From assembly GCA_025267735.1 (NCBI GenBank), contig CM046307.1, positions 39,051,231 through 39,115,230 of the forward strand: a stretch of 64,000 nucleotides of DNA, in the 5' to 3' direction. The notes under the pieces were generated by a model. It was not told where the DNA came from and did not search any database. It saw nothing but the letters and a program-made list of their open reading frames with translations. Both the position numbers and the translations under genes were made by a program. Position 1 is the first letter of the stretch. Each line of letters opens with the position of its first letter. Source of the stretch: Mactra quadrangularis (lineage: Eukaryota > Mollusca > Bivalvia > Venerida > Mactridae). This document shows positions 9,701 to 19,025 of the stretch, piece after piece.

Positions 9701-11215
9701 ATAGTCACTCATTGCATTCAAACCATTTTGTAAGTCTAGCTTACTTTCAGCTAACAATATTGTATCATCTGCATACAGCAAAAGATATAGCTTTAAATAA
9801 ACATCTAGGGTATCATCACTAAGACAATTATTTATCGTGCTAGACATAGTAGCCAAACCTTCCATTTTGGATGACATAAACTCAGTAAGATCATTAAGGT
9901 AAATAGAGAAAAGTATCGGTGATAAGTTTTCGCCCTGACGAACTCCAGTATAACTACTAAAAAAATCAGTTAAAACATTATTTACTTTAACACAAGATTT
10001 TGCCTTATCGTACATATTGTGTATAACTTTTAAGCACTTACCATCAATATTATGTGACAGTAACTTACGCCATAAATGCAATCGGTTAACAGAGTCGAAT
10101 GCCTTTCTATAATCTACAAAAGCACAAAACAGTGTTTTCTTTGATTTCAAGTAAAAGTCAATTAGCAGCTTTAGAGAAAAAATATGATCTATAGTTCCAT
10201 AGTTTTTTCGAAAACCAGCTTGTTCTTCATTCAATAAATTACAATTTTCTAAGTAAGTATTCAAACGTTCATTCAGAATGTTTGTAAATAATTTACCCAT
10301 ACAGCTGAGAATAGTTATACCCCTATAATTATTTGGGTCGCCTTTATCTCCCTTATTTTTATAAATTGGAAAGATGATGCCCTGACTCCATACATCAGGA
10401 AATATACCTGAATCAAGAATATTATTGAACAATTTACAAACTAATTGCAGAAAAGATTCATTAGCATTTTTTAAATATTCGTTCAATATATTGTCAAACA
10501 TAGATGGACTCTTATTGTTTTTTAGTTTCTTAACGACTTTCTGTACCTCATCAATAGTTATATCAGCATTTAGAAAAGCATTATTGTTACTCAAATGTTC
10601 TACGAATGACGTCATTAAAAACGGAGAGTTCGATAGTCTAATTTTAAAACTACTCGTCTTTTACTGTTGTTAATCAGTTCGCGCTAAAATTTATTAGAAG
10701 TGGATAGCAGTGGAAATTCTGCATTTTTTAGAAATTTATGAATATGAATTTCTTATTCATAACATCAACTTCATATAAACTTTCAGTTTGTAAATTTTAA
10801 TAAGAGTGTTTTATTACTCATATTTTCCTAAATATCTCCTACAATAATAGAACAAAAATATTACTTCTTCGAAAAGTCAACTTCAATATTTTAAACGCGT
10901 ATTTATTGTAAACAGAATAAGAAATTCAAAGTTATAATGATGTCATCATAAAAGATAAATGATGTCATTGATGATGTCTTCATTTCAGATTTTTTTCAAA
11001 GAACATATTGGATTGACGGAGAATGGAAAAATAACGCATGGCAGTCTTCATTTAACACCAAACGTTCTAAACGAACCCTGGTTTTTCCACAGAAGTCACT
11101 TAATCTCGCTAATGGGAAATGTGCATCGCTAAAATTCGAGGGAATACATGCTACGCTCGAGTCAAATTTTTGTCATACCGGTCATGTAAATGGTTTTATA
11201 TGTGAACGTAGTTAA
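3609..11215 (+). CDS. LU / mucin-like / EGF / C-type-lectin-like extracellular protein, 5' partial
   Basis: Seen: five exons, 3609-3705, 5862-6236, 6941-7292, 7712-7845 and 10989-11215, joined by GT-AG introns with matching phases. They give 394 codons plus TAA. Residues 1-50 are the end of a Ly6/uPAR three-finger domain with its CCSDDLCN signature. Residues 51-124 are Thr/Ser/Pro-rich. An EGF domain (125-157) has six cysteines spaced x4, x4, x8, x1, x8. Residues 158-257 are Ser/Thr-rich. A C-type-lectin-like domain (about 258-394) carries a WIDG motif and its terminal cysteines, ending FICERS. Known: LU, EGF and lectin-like domains are extracellular binding modules. Inferred: a secreted or anchored recognition protein with a glycosylated stalk. 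The signal peptide and first LU cysteines were not found and may lie left of the window. No membrane segment follows the lectin domain. The last intron hosts a LINE on the opposite strand. Confidence 0.8.
3878..5012. mobile_element. 1.1-kb foldback element built from GAAAAGGAC-type repeats
   Basis: The left half reads repeats of TATACGAAAAGGAC and GGCGAAAAGGCGC. From about 4385 the same words appear as reverse complements up to 5012. The outermost 100 bases of the two ends pair almost fully. Similar 11-12 bp sequences flank it, CAATCCAAAGCG at 3866 and CAATCAAAGCG at 5013, and may be an imperfect target duplication. Its short open frames are repeat artefacts. It lies in the first visible intron of gene 1. 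Confidence 0.85.
5013..5300 (+). mobile_element. Short dispersed element, copy 1 (other copy 25138-25391)
   Basis: It shares with 25138-25391 the order AATCAAAGCGC, ACATGGGGTTTTG, TCCGCGACAAATTTT and GGAAACCCCATG. The CATGGGGTTT near the start and AAACCCCATG at the end are inverted, suggesting a non-autonomous TIR element. The open frame at 5136-5477 starts inside it and is not supported as a gene. Confidence 0.72.
5301..5749. other. Intron sequence, nothing recognised
   Basis: Intron of gene 1 between the dispersed element and the tandem copies at the acceptor. No further signal was seen. Confidence 0.5.
5750..5860 (+). repeat. Three 35-bp direct copies leading into a splice acceptor
   Basis: Copies begin at 5750, 5785 and 5820, each reading AGTACTTT...TTCATATTGCTGTTTT. 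The last one ends in the TTATTGTAG acceptor used by the exon at 5862. The copies multiply the pyrimidine-rich region in front of the exon. Confidence 0.85.
5862..6236 (+). CDS. Gene 1 exon: LU end, Thr-rich stalk, EGF domain
   Basis: The acceptor TTATTGTAG and donor GTAAGT bound an open frame. It encodes the CCSDDLCN end of the LU domain, about 74 Thr/Ser/Pro-rich residues and a full six-cysteine EGF domain. The frame enters and leaves in phase 1. Confidence 0.87.
6255..6470. mobile_element. TIR element TAAGGCCACAACAAGTTGAT, copy 1
   Basis: About 216 bp with inverted ends (TGGCCACAA at left, TTGTTGTGGCCTTA at right). A second copy is at 63339-63567. Shared interior words include TATATAGCGGTTTGA (inverted) and GAGCGA. 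It starts 18 bases downstream of the exon donor at 6237. Confidence 0.8.
6746..6860 (-). mobile_element. SINE-A, head fragment
   Basis: The reverse strand begins CCGGCTAACTTAGTC, a decayed A box, followed by the B-box region GTAGGTTCGATTCCC and TTACGG. This matches the heads of the copies at 18774, 40135 and 54724. Only the tRNA-like part and a little body remain. Confidence 0.75.
6941..7292 (+). CDS. Gene 1 exon: Ser/Thr-rich stalk
   Basis: The acceptor TATTGCAG and donor GTAAAT bound 352 nt, open only in the phase set by the previous exon. It encodes a Ser/Thr/Gly-rich segment with scattered cysteines and the first strand of the lectin-like domain. Confidence 0.8.
7307..7516. mobile_element. 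C-run element of the GGATCCGCC family, copy 1
   Basis: The body matches 56190-56464 closely (CAGAATTTCCAAAATGTACC, TAGCATGAAGCAATTTTTCTC, GGTTCGAAAGTTTGGACCCC). Outer ends are lost. It begins about 14 bases after the gene 1 donor at 7293. Confidence 0.78.
7712..7845 (+). CDS. Gene 1 exon: N-terminal half of lectin-like domain
   Basis: The acceptor TGATTTCAG and donor GTAACT bound 134 nt in matching phase. The protein has the pattern of the helical half of a C-type-lectin fold (SEAIQKCAEYCSRLLRIDN). Confidence 0.8.
8163..10660 (-). mobile_element. 5'-truncated, broken LINE (non-LTR retrotransposon)
   Basis: Read on the - strand from about 10660, this encodes a reverse transcriptase. Visible are the NNYRGI region, motif A FVDYRKAFDSV, motif B GVRQGENLSPILF and the catalytic YADD. 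Thumb-like sequence follows, then a C-terminal domain with CHKC and HYLFEC. The frame at 10615-9281 carries an in-frame TGA at 9698-9700. A shift near 9284 moves into 9284-8949, and another joins 8961-8587. No endonuclease domain is present and an in-frame stop lies just upstream of the reading frame. The 3' end has AATAAA followed by ACTTTGAAACTTTGAAG near 8163-8190. It cannot be autonomous. Clade assignment needs a tree. It sits antisense inside the last intron of gene 1. Confidence 0.9.
9172..9238. repeat. Perfect 31-bp inverted repeat inside the LINE
   Basis: Arms 9172-9202 and 9208-9238 are exact reverse complements around the 5-base loop GATCA. It lies in LINE coding sequence. On the - strand the two arms encode adjacent, unrelated-looking peptides. 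Confidence 0.95.
10852..10925 (+). repeat. Dispersed repeat, copy upstream of gene 1 last exon
   Basis: It shares CTTCGAAAAG, CAACTT and GCGTATTTATTGTAAACAGA with 11783-11858, on the other side of the terminal exon and in the same orientation. Confidence 0.75.
10989..11215 (+). CDS. Gene 1 terminal exon: C-terminal half of lectin-like domain
   Basis: The acceptor CATTTCAG starts the exon and the frame runs to TAA at 11213. Visible landmarks are YWIDGEW, GKCASL, SNFCH and FICE, the usual order of the core strands and conserved cysteines. Classical calcium/sugar motifs (EPN, QPD, WND) are absent. Confidence 0.85.
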
Positions 11216-11221
11216 AATAAA
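11216..11221 (+). promoter_or_regulatory. Possible polyadenylation signal, gene 1
   Basis: AATAAA lies directly after the stop codon of gene 1. Further AATAAA words follow (for example near 11371), so which one is used is unknown. Confidence 0.35.
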
Positions 11222-11782
11222 TATAGTTTTACTGAGCGGTGCCCTATCAGTGTTCCGGAAAAAGTTAAAAATAATGAATGGTCCTGTGAAAAAACGAGCC
11301 AGTCAGATTCAAAATATTACACTATCTCATACGGAATACTTGGGCGATATCCTATAATCGCCGTCCGAGAGAATAAAAACCCTTACCGTGATTGTGTTAC
11401 CATCGGTTCACAATAAGGTACGAACACTTAACTGAACATACCTGTAAAATACACACATTCCTCGGAAAACGTACACCTTTTTAGTTTTTGTTTAAGATTT
11501 TACAAGAGTGTGGGGATATAAACTGTTTTTCAAATTCAGAAGCAATGTCTCATCAGTACTTTCAGTACTTTGATTTATTCCTTTGCGTACAGTGCTTTCA
11601 ATTTTCAGTATTGGTCAGTTTTTACATTTAAATAATGGACTCTTATTGCTTACAGTATGAAAACTTCAAATTACAGGAAATATGTCTTACTAGTATACAG
11701 TACTGTAGGATCATTCTATCTGTAATTTCGGCTTTAAGTTTGTCAGCAAAAATGAATTCAATCTTCATTCACTGAAAAAAAC

Positions 11783-11858
11783 ACAAATGAAATATTTACT
11801 CTTCGAAAAGACAACTTAAAAATTTTAATGCGTATTTATTGTAAACAGAACGTGTAAT
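11783..11858 (+). repeat. Dispersed repeat, copy downstream of gene 1 last exon
   Basis: Second copy of the repeat at 10852-10925, about 930 bp away, bracketing the last coding exon. Confidence 0.75.
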
Positions 11859-11964
11859 TTTTTAATGAATTTATCAGATATAACACACATATTAGTCTTG
11901 TTCACGGTCTCGTATTCTACGCAATACTGCAGCGTGTTCAGTAACGACTGTTAGCGAACGTTAC

Positions 11965-12078
11965 AGGTACGGGACAACTCAACCCGAAGACAACTCAACC
12001 CGTGTATAACTTAACTCAAAGTTGGGACAAATCAACCCGTTTAGAGGGTTTAGTTGTCTTGGGTTGAGTTGTCTTTAA
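11965..12078. repeat. Clustered direct and inverted ACAACTCAACCC words
   Basis: Two forward copies of GACAACTCAACCC and two reverse copies (GGGTTTAGTTGTC, GGGTTGAGTTGTC) lie within 115 bp. A looser version is at about 34887-34977. Probably the end of a repeat family. Confidence 0.6.
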
Positions 12079-13157
12079 GGTTTAGGTAAAGTGATCTTTT
12101 CCAAAATTACAAAACCCAATAATTCTAATAAATTAACATCAATGTAGGTGTTTTATACATCAAAATGTTCCTAATAGAAATTCTAAGTGATGCAGGTAAT
12201 AAAAATATAAAAAACAATTGAGAAAAAAATGTTTTTACAAAAAATGAGGCTGAATACTAAAAGTTATTACATTTTTTTATATTTTAATTTTACATAAAAT
12301 CCTTCACTGAAAATAATGTTCTTAATCCAAATAAGAAAGTGTGTAGTCAATAACATGTATATCTATAAATAAGACTAAAGGACATGAAAAATAAAACACA
12401 AATTTTAGTAAAACTTCAGAGTAGCCATGTTGGAACTATTTTAAGTATGGTGCACTATACATGCCATAATTCTAAAAACTCAAACTGATTTCGAAAACTT
12501 TAAATCTAATTTCTGTAAAATAAGCATATTTTGCTTGAAATTTCTATTTGAATCAGATAAATCCCAAATGCAAAAGTCAATTTGTTTTAGACAGGAGACA
12601 ACATGTATAAATATAAGCAAATATCAACATTTTACCAAATTAGTATGAAAATAAAAAAATAAAAAATTGGGTAATTGGTTACAAGTGTAACCTTGGTATG
12701 TGCTTAACAGTGTGTTGTGATATTATTAAAATGTATGGTTACCTGAAAAACGTAATGAAAAAGTCTATCATATAATAATATAATAAATTGATCAAATTGG
12801 ATACTCAAAGTTCAAACACACCAACAACTTCAAAATGCTAAAACAACCTTTACTGTCTGTTTGAGTCAGTAATTATTAAGTTCTTTGAACAACTATGAAC
12901 AAGAATGTCTTTGTCCATTTTCCTGATGGATCCAAAAAGTCACAAACACGGTATAAAGTAAAGTTGTATGGTTTGTTTTCCTATCATTTAAAATCCAGAG
13001 TAATAAACAGTATTATATGAATTGTTGCAGTTAAAACCACCATAAACCTCAAATAGATAAAATCTTCTTACACATATGTTACAAGAATAATAATAGAAGT
13101 GTTTGTCCAAAGAGGTGTCTCTGCTCTGGATCGTTCATGGAGTTAATTTCCTTCAAC
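12079..13157. other. AT-rich region, no gene seen
   Basis: Very AT-rich with many short homopolymer runs. It may hold the missing last exon or 3' end of the transposase pseudogene upstream on the - strand, but none could be placed. Confidence 0.45.
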
Positions 13158-16100
13158 TCAAAGCAAATATTTATTTACCTTGAAATTTTCGGTGTATAGC
13201 TGGTAAGGGTTTGCTGTTCTGACCACAAAATCTATCCATGGAACATTACAAATATTTAATAAACCTTGACACTGCATGTAATAATTATGATTGGTTTTTA
13301 ATTTTAATTGGTTGTTGTCTAGTTTAAGAAAAAAGTTCTTGTTGTTTGTTGCTGCCTCATTTAAATTGATCGGTTTATCATATAGAACGTTCTTTATTTC
13401 TATTAGACCAGATTTTTGTCCATTTATAAATACAACTCCATCAGGACTTCCACCCAAACTTTTAGCATTAATATATATGACGAATCCACTTTTCTCAACT
13501 TCCACGTTTGTTCCCATTTCTGCTTGTTTTAGAACAGATTCGTGAATAGTCACACGCTCTTGCTGTAAACCGATTTTTGTAAAAGCATTTCCTTTGAAAG
13601 TTTTGTAAATTAATTGTTTAGCCAAGTTTTTTATTGGAATATTGGGTCTTCTTTTTACAATGGAACCAAAATTGGAAGCTGTAATTCTTTTTTTTCCTTT
13701 CATCATGCCACACTTTTGACTCTGATTGATTTTTTGTTAATAATTCTATTGCTTTAATTTTATCTGAGGAGATGTTAATGTGTTGGTCAAAAAATTTAAA
13801 AATTTTATGTTTCAATTCTGAAGTAGAAATTTCTGGCTCTACATCCTGAGCCTCACTTCCATATGCTTTACGTGCCAACTTGGAAGAACTTTCTGTAGCT
13901 GCACCACATTTCTCTTCCAACAAGGGGCTGCTGCTTCAGGTTTCCTTAAGTTGTTTTTCTTTTGTAATATATAAAGACACAAAATTATGTCCTGGTGTAG
14001 TTCCTGTTGCATTCTCCCATGCAATTGGAGACCAATTTGGACCTAAATTCATTCATGAGTGAACCACTGTAACATCGAGTATGCCATGATCCTCGATTAC
14101 ACAAGTTATACACTTTACCACCATCAAATTTTGTCCTAATGTGCATCCAGCACTCAGCCAAATTGGTGGTTGTATTGTGAATTAATCGGCTACTTTTGGA
14201 GGCAATCCCATCTAGAAGCACAGAAGTATCCTGAATCACATTAATTTGACTTGAGGTCTGAATATTTCAAATAAGAACCATATCTAGACATGTCTTGGTG
14301 TTTTAACGATGACCTTTCGGACCACAACAAGAATGTTCCCATGCAGACATCTGTTGGTTCGTCATAATTTAAAGTTTCTTCAGAAGCATCTTCAGCCATC
14401 ATGTTAGTATTGGTCCTTGAGGATTTTACTGTACAAAAGTCGGAACAGTTGTCATGTCTACCAAATATATGATGAATGGAATTTCTTATATCTTTCTCTA
14501 ATTTTACTGCAGCAATATGTTTATCAAGTTCTTTCGCTTTCATTCTAATTGCACATCTAATTGCACTGACAAGTCTTATTCGAACAGATTTGGTCAAGTT
14601 ATTTTTTCCTTTATATGAAGGATTGTTTTCAACAAGCATTTGCATACATGGTTAGCACATTCAATTTTCTGCACATGCGGACCCCAAACAGGAACTTCTT
14701 CCCTGATCCTCGCAAAAACTGAAGAATCACCATCACCAATTAACCACATATATCTTAAACCATGAGTTTTTTCAGCCATTTGAAACCCTTTAACAATTAT
14801 GTCAGATTCCATTGCTTGAGAGTTAGAGTCCCAGTTTTGTAACAAACATTTGGTGGAGCTATCTCATGGGTATTTTTTGCATGTGAACAAATATAGCAAT
14901 GTTTGTTCCTGACACCCATATATAAAATCTTCCACTGTTTCCCTGTTTCTTTTCAAATTATAATACCAACTCCACCTAATCCATTATAGGAGTGCTTATG
15001 GGTACGCTTACTCCATCCTCCATCAGCAATGACTGTTATACAAGGTACACCTTGATGATATGAATTTTTCTCGATGGCAATTCTTCTTTCTTCTGCACCT
15101 ACAGGTGAAACATTAAACAAAGTTTTTTTTTTAATTCAACAAAATTCACAAGCACTGTCAGACAAACTGCAGCAGTCTAACAAAAACACCACTGCCATGG
15201 CGATTAATGTTAAAATTTCTGTGTGTTGCTTTTCAACAGTTTTCTAACCATATGGCAGCAACCAGTCAACCTACTCACTGTCTCTGTAGACTAAAACTTG
15301 TAATGAGTACTAAGCACATACATTTGCCAGTGGCTGAAAATTGCTCAAATTGATACAGCAGTGAAAGACAAAATGGCTCTGGTTCGTATTTCATAAGCAA
15401 ACACTGCTACTTTGTGTAGGTCCAGTCTGGAAATCAAATCCTGTACTCCTAGGTTTGTAAATAGTAGACCGACACACCATTATGCCCAAGTGTGAAACTA
15501 AGCAAAGCAAATCTACTCATTTGTACATGGATAGCAAAAGGGCAACAACTAATTCAAAAGTTAGCCAATAATAAAGACACTGAATGAATACATCATATGC
15601 AAAACAATAATAGTATTATCGTAGACATCAGTCATTGCATAAATCAACAGTTTATTACTGGACAGTAGATCCAGTGAAGATCAAAATTTAACACGACAAC
15701 ACTAAGTCTTACGTGATCTGCGACTTTTTACGTATTTTGATGACTTGAAATAGATGAGATCAGATCATTTTTGGCCTGACAGTCAGTACATCTGCAGACC
15801 TAATCAGGCTTTTAAAGTTCAATTTTTTTACAGGATATGTCTGTTTCCCATATTTTGCAATAACTGAGATGCTACAGTGATTGACCAATTTTGTGCTAAA
15901 TTTGAGACCCATTTTATTTTTAAACAAGACACATGCTGACAGACCACCAGCAATCATATTCCTACTTCTTTAGTAGATCATAAAGTCAGTTTTTTGTAAC
16001 CACATTTTGTGCATCGAAGTTACAAGAAATATCTAATTTAAAAATACATTTCCTGTGTTATAATGGTACAAATTCAACCTGATAAGTGTTTATAGTATCA

Positions 16101-16898
16101 ACAAATATGTTCAGCTACTTTCAACATGAATGAAAAAAATATTCACCAAAAATACATAACAATATGATTACCTGCTGCTAAGCTCTCCTCTTGACACATG
16201 TTCTCCCACCAGTTTCCAATGTCTTGTTCCAATTTTGTAAACGTTGGCATGGACAAACTTGGAGCATCCATTGTGGCCATCATTTCTTTCAAATGAGATG
16301 CGCCATTTCCAGTAACAATCGATCACCAAACAGCTCGAATATTGACATCATACTTAGAGCGGTCTTCTTCAACTTTCAATTAAGGACTTGTTTCTAAGTG
16401 GAACAATTCTTTACACCCAATACATTTCACACCTAACACAGTAGCTAGACCTTGTGTCCGTATTTCCGATACAATTTCAACAATATCACTGTCTGATGGA
16501 AGATCACGTGTGGGGCTACAAGTCATTGCATGTTTTAACATATACTTCATGCGTGATTGCAAGCAATCTAAACTTATAAGTCTTTAAGCTTTTACACTTG
16601 TATGTTTCAATGAGTTTATAATTATTTTTAAGTCACTTATTCGCTTGCATTTATACTGAACCTTGTTCACTGTCGTATCTAAGCAGAATGTACGTTTACA
16701 TTTGTTCTTCAAGAAGTTATTACACTTCTTTTTCAAGATTTTAATTTTAAGGTCAGTAATCTTGACACATTTGCGCATGACAGACATTCTCTTCAATATT
16801 CTTCTATGAGTATACTTGCCACTTGCCATGCCAAATCGTTTTCCAACCATCCAGTGGCATTTTGCCTGATTATATTTCATCATTTGAGTCCTTGCCAT
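13158..16898 (-). pseudogene. Broken Mutator-like transposase with C-terminal YqaJ-type nuclease
   Basis: Seen on the - strand: exon 1, 16898-16172, with a zinc-like pair CIGC and the YDVN and TGNGASHL region; intron 15099-16171 with GT-AG ends; exon 2 from 15098 to about 13175. Exon 2 carries ITVIADGGWSKRTHKHSYNG, NWDSNSQAMESD, IGDGDSSV and KIECANH, typical of the Mutator-like transposase family of animals. The 3' part (13706-13158) has the YqaJ/lambda-exonuclease landmarks ITASNFG, GGSPDGVV, LIEIKN and MQCQG. Known: Mutator-like transposases cut and paste DNA; YqaJ proteins are DNA exonucleases. Breaks: in-frame stops at 16584-16586, 16380-16382, 16323-16325 and 14953-14955. There are several frameshifts between 14850 and 13690, one in an A-run near 13690. 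Phases match across the intron. A GTAAAT donor near 13174 suggests a further exon not located. Terminal inverted repeats were not recognised. Confidence 0.82.
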
Positions 16899-17235
16899 GT
16901 TTCAAATTTCAATTTGCATCAAAACCATAGGAATTTGGACTATATTAAAGTGTAGAAATGGCTTCTTTTGGACAAAAACGTAAGTAAACCCGCAACACTA
17001 ATTTACCGTTTTTGATCCGTTTTGGACACCATAGTCATGTAGTGCACAAAATATTTTGTATTCAAAACATCTGGGAGGACATGGGTATGTATGATAAACC
17101 ATAAAATATGACAATAAAACACGGATCGGGGATAACAATTTATCTTAACCAATGTAAATACCTACCTGCATGCTCAGAATAGCTTACCTTTTTTAATACA
17201 GATGATTTCAAAGTGAAGATTGTTTTTTGTGGTTG
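16899..17235. other. Upstream flank of the transposase pseudogene
   Basis: No gene was seen. This is the likely 5' flank of the - strand element and may contain its terminal repeat, which could not be identified. Confidence 0.4.
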
Positions 17236-18461
17236 CATTATGTCGCACTTGATGCAAAATGTCGCAATGTCGACGCATTATGTCGCAATCGACGCATTAT
17301 GTCGCAATCGTCTCCCGCAAAATGTCGCAGCGCGGACGCAAAATGTCGCAAATTTTTCGACTAACGCATTATGTCGCAACCCCTAACGCAAAATGTCGCA
17401 ATTATAAATTTTGTTACACTTCATAACTTGACAACTAATTAATGCAACTAAACTAAGATAGGCCCTGAAAAAGGTAAGCTTCAACATATAAGGCAAGTCA
17501 TAAATGTATGTATCTGTGAATAGCATGTATAATTTTTTTTTTAAATTTCCAACAATGCTTACTTCAATCGTGATTTAACCAGTCTCGGAAATAAACGGAC
17601 TTATACGGAGTGCGCCGTCCTTAACGGTGCTTGCACAAGTCTTGCGTAAGTCGAGGCCTGTAAAAATTTATACCAAGCAATTTTTGTATTCATGTTGCAC
17701 TCGACAATTGTTTTCAAGATTTCGGATAGAGATATCTCGCCTTACGTGCTTTTGTTGGCATTAACTTTTATTCGATACACTTTTTTGTGTCTGCTATATA
17801 TCTTTTATAATTAACAAGCTCGTTTTCAAAATAATGATACATATAGACAGGATCAAAAACAAACACTGTAAAGAAGACACCATCTTTTTGTACACAGTTT
17901 CCAGTCATTATAAATGTTCTCCTTGACTCTGGGGGTAATAAAGCCTAGATCCCGAGCATTGACTTCAGAAGTCTTAACGAATTACGGCGTTCATTAACAA
18001 GGTATTTTAAAATCAGTAAGAAAATGGCTTTATTTTGTAAATAGGAGATACCCTCAGAAGAATTAAAATAACAAGGTGCGACATAATGCGTCGACATTGC
18101 GTCATTTTGCGTCAAATACGACATAATGTGGCGTTGCCACAAACTGCGGCGATACATAAAATAAGAGCTTTAACGAAAATATATAAAAATATATCTTGTA
18201 GTTTGCTTATTTCAGGATCTGTCTTAGTAAAGTTGCATTTACAAGTTGTTAAGATATGTTGTGTAACAACATTTATAATAGCGACGTTTTGCGTTAGGGG
18301 TTGCGACATATTGCGTTAGTCGAAAAATTTGCGACATTTTGCGTCAGTGCTGCGACATTTTGCGGGAGACATATTGCGTCGATTGCGACATAATGCGTCG
18401 ACATTGCGACATTTTGCGTCAAGTGCGACATAATGTGGGTTGCGACATATTGCGGCGATAC
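17236..18461. mobile_element. 1.2-kb foldback element with ATGTCGCA minisatellite arms
   Basis: Left arm 17240-17400 and right arm 18281-18442 are near-identical reverse complements. Each is composed of about 15-bp units of the type ACGCAAAATGTCGCA / ACGCATTATGTCGCA. A further partial right-type block is at 18078-18155; both right-type blocks end in GCGGCGATAC. The interior has no coding frame of note. Confidence 0.88.
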
Positions 18462-18526
18462 AATGAGTGATGTTTCAAAATTAATGGACTAAAAACGAAA
18501 CATCAATCATTGCCTAAACGATCGTA

Positions 18527-18665
18527 TATTTGTTTACTTCATCACCGGTAGTTTCAAAAAATAGCGTCTAAATATGTCCGAGATTACTCGCAGCGATTGG
18601 CCGAGGAGTTCCGAATGTATCGTTACGGAACGTTTTAGAACGTTTAGGGTAATTGAACAGTCAAC
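18527..18665 (+). mobile_element. Dispersed TIR element, copy 1 (other copy 37443-37622)
   Basis: It shares TTTGTTTACTT, AAATATGTCCGAGATTA and TTCCGAATGTATCGTT with 37443-37622. The inverted left end seen in the other copy is mostly lost here. Confidence 0.75.
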
Positions 18666-18773
18666 TGATCTATTAGAATACCTATCAATAAGAATGGGCA
18701 GGTGTTCCAGGCAACAGTGAATAAGTGAAACTTACCTTAATGAATGGCTTTTATTGAAATAGTACATTCTTTG

Positions 18774-19025
18774 TTTGGTTTAACGCCATAGCAAACCATT
18801 GTATCATGAGATCTCTGGATTAGCTGTTAACCAACTACTAGGCGCATACTTTCGTCGGTGACTTACAACTGCCCTACATAACTAAGAATCGTTGGTAGGA
18901 GGGTGAATGGCCGTAAAAATAATTTCATGACCAAGCTCCACGAAAGTATGCATTGCCCAGGAATCGAATCCACGACCGCTCGATCAGTAGATGTGCGTGC
19001 TACCAACTGAGCTAGCCGGGTGGCT
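18774..19025 (-). mobile_element. SINE-A, tRNA-derived
   Basis: Reverse strand: an A box TAGCTCAGTTGGTAG and a B box GGATTCGATTCC form the tRNA-like head. The body runs through AGCTTGGTCATGAAAT and ends near TTTGCTATGGCGTTAAACC. It is not a working tRNA gene, since the cloverleaf is incomplete and the body is fused to it. Confidence 0.85.

Noticed and set aside
18950..19025. Functional tRNA gene on the - strand
   Set aside because: Only the A and B boxes are kept and the sequence continues into a SINE body found in three other places.
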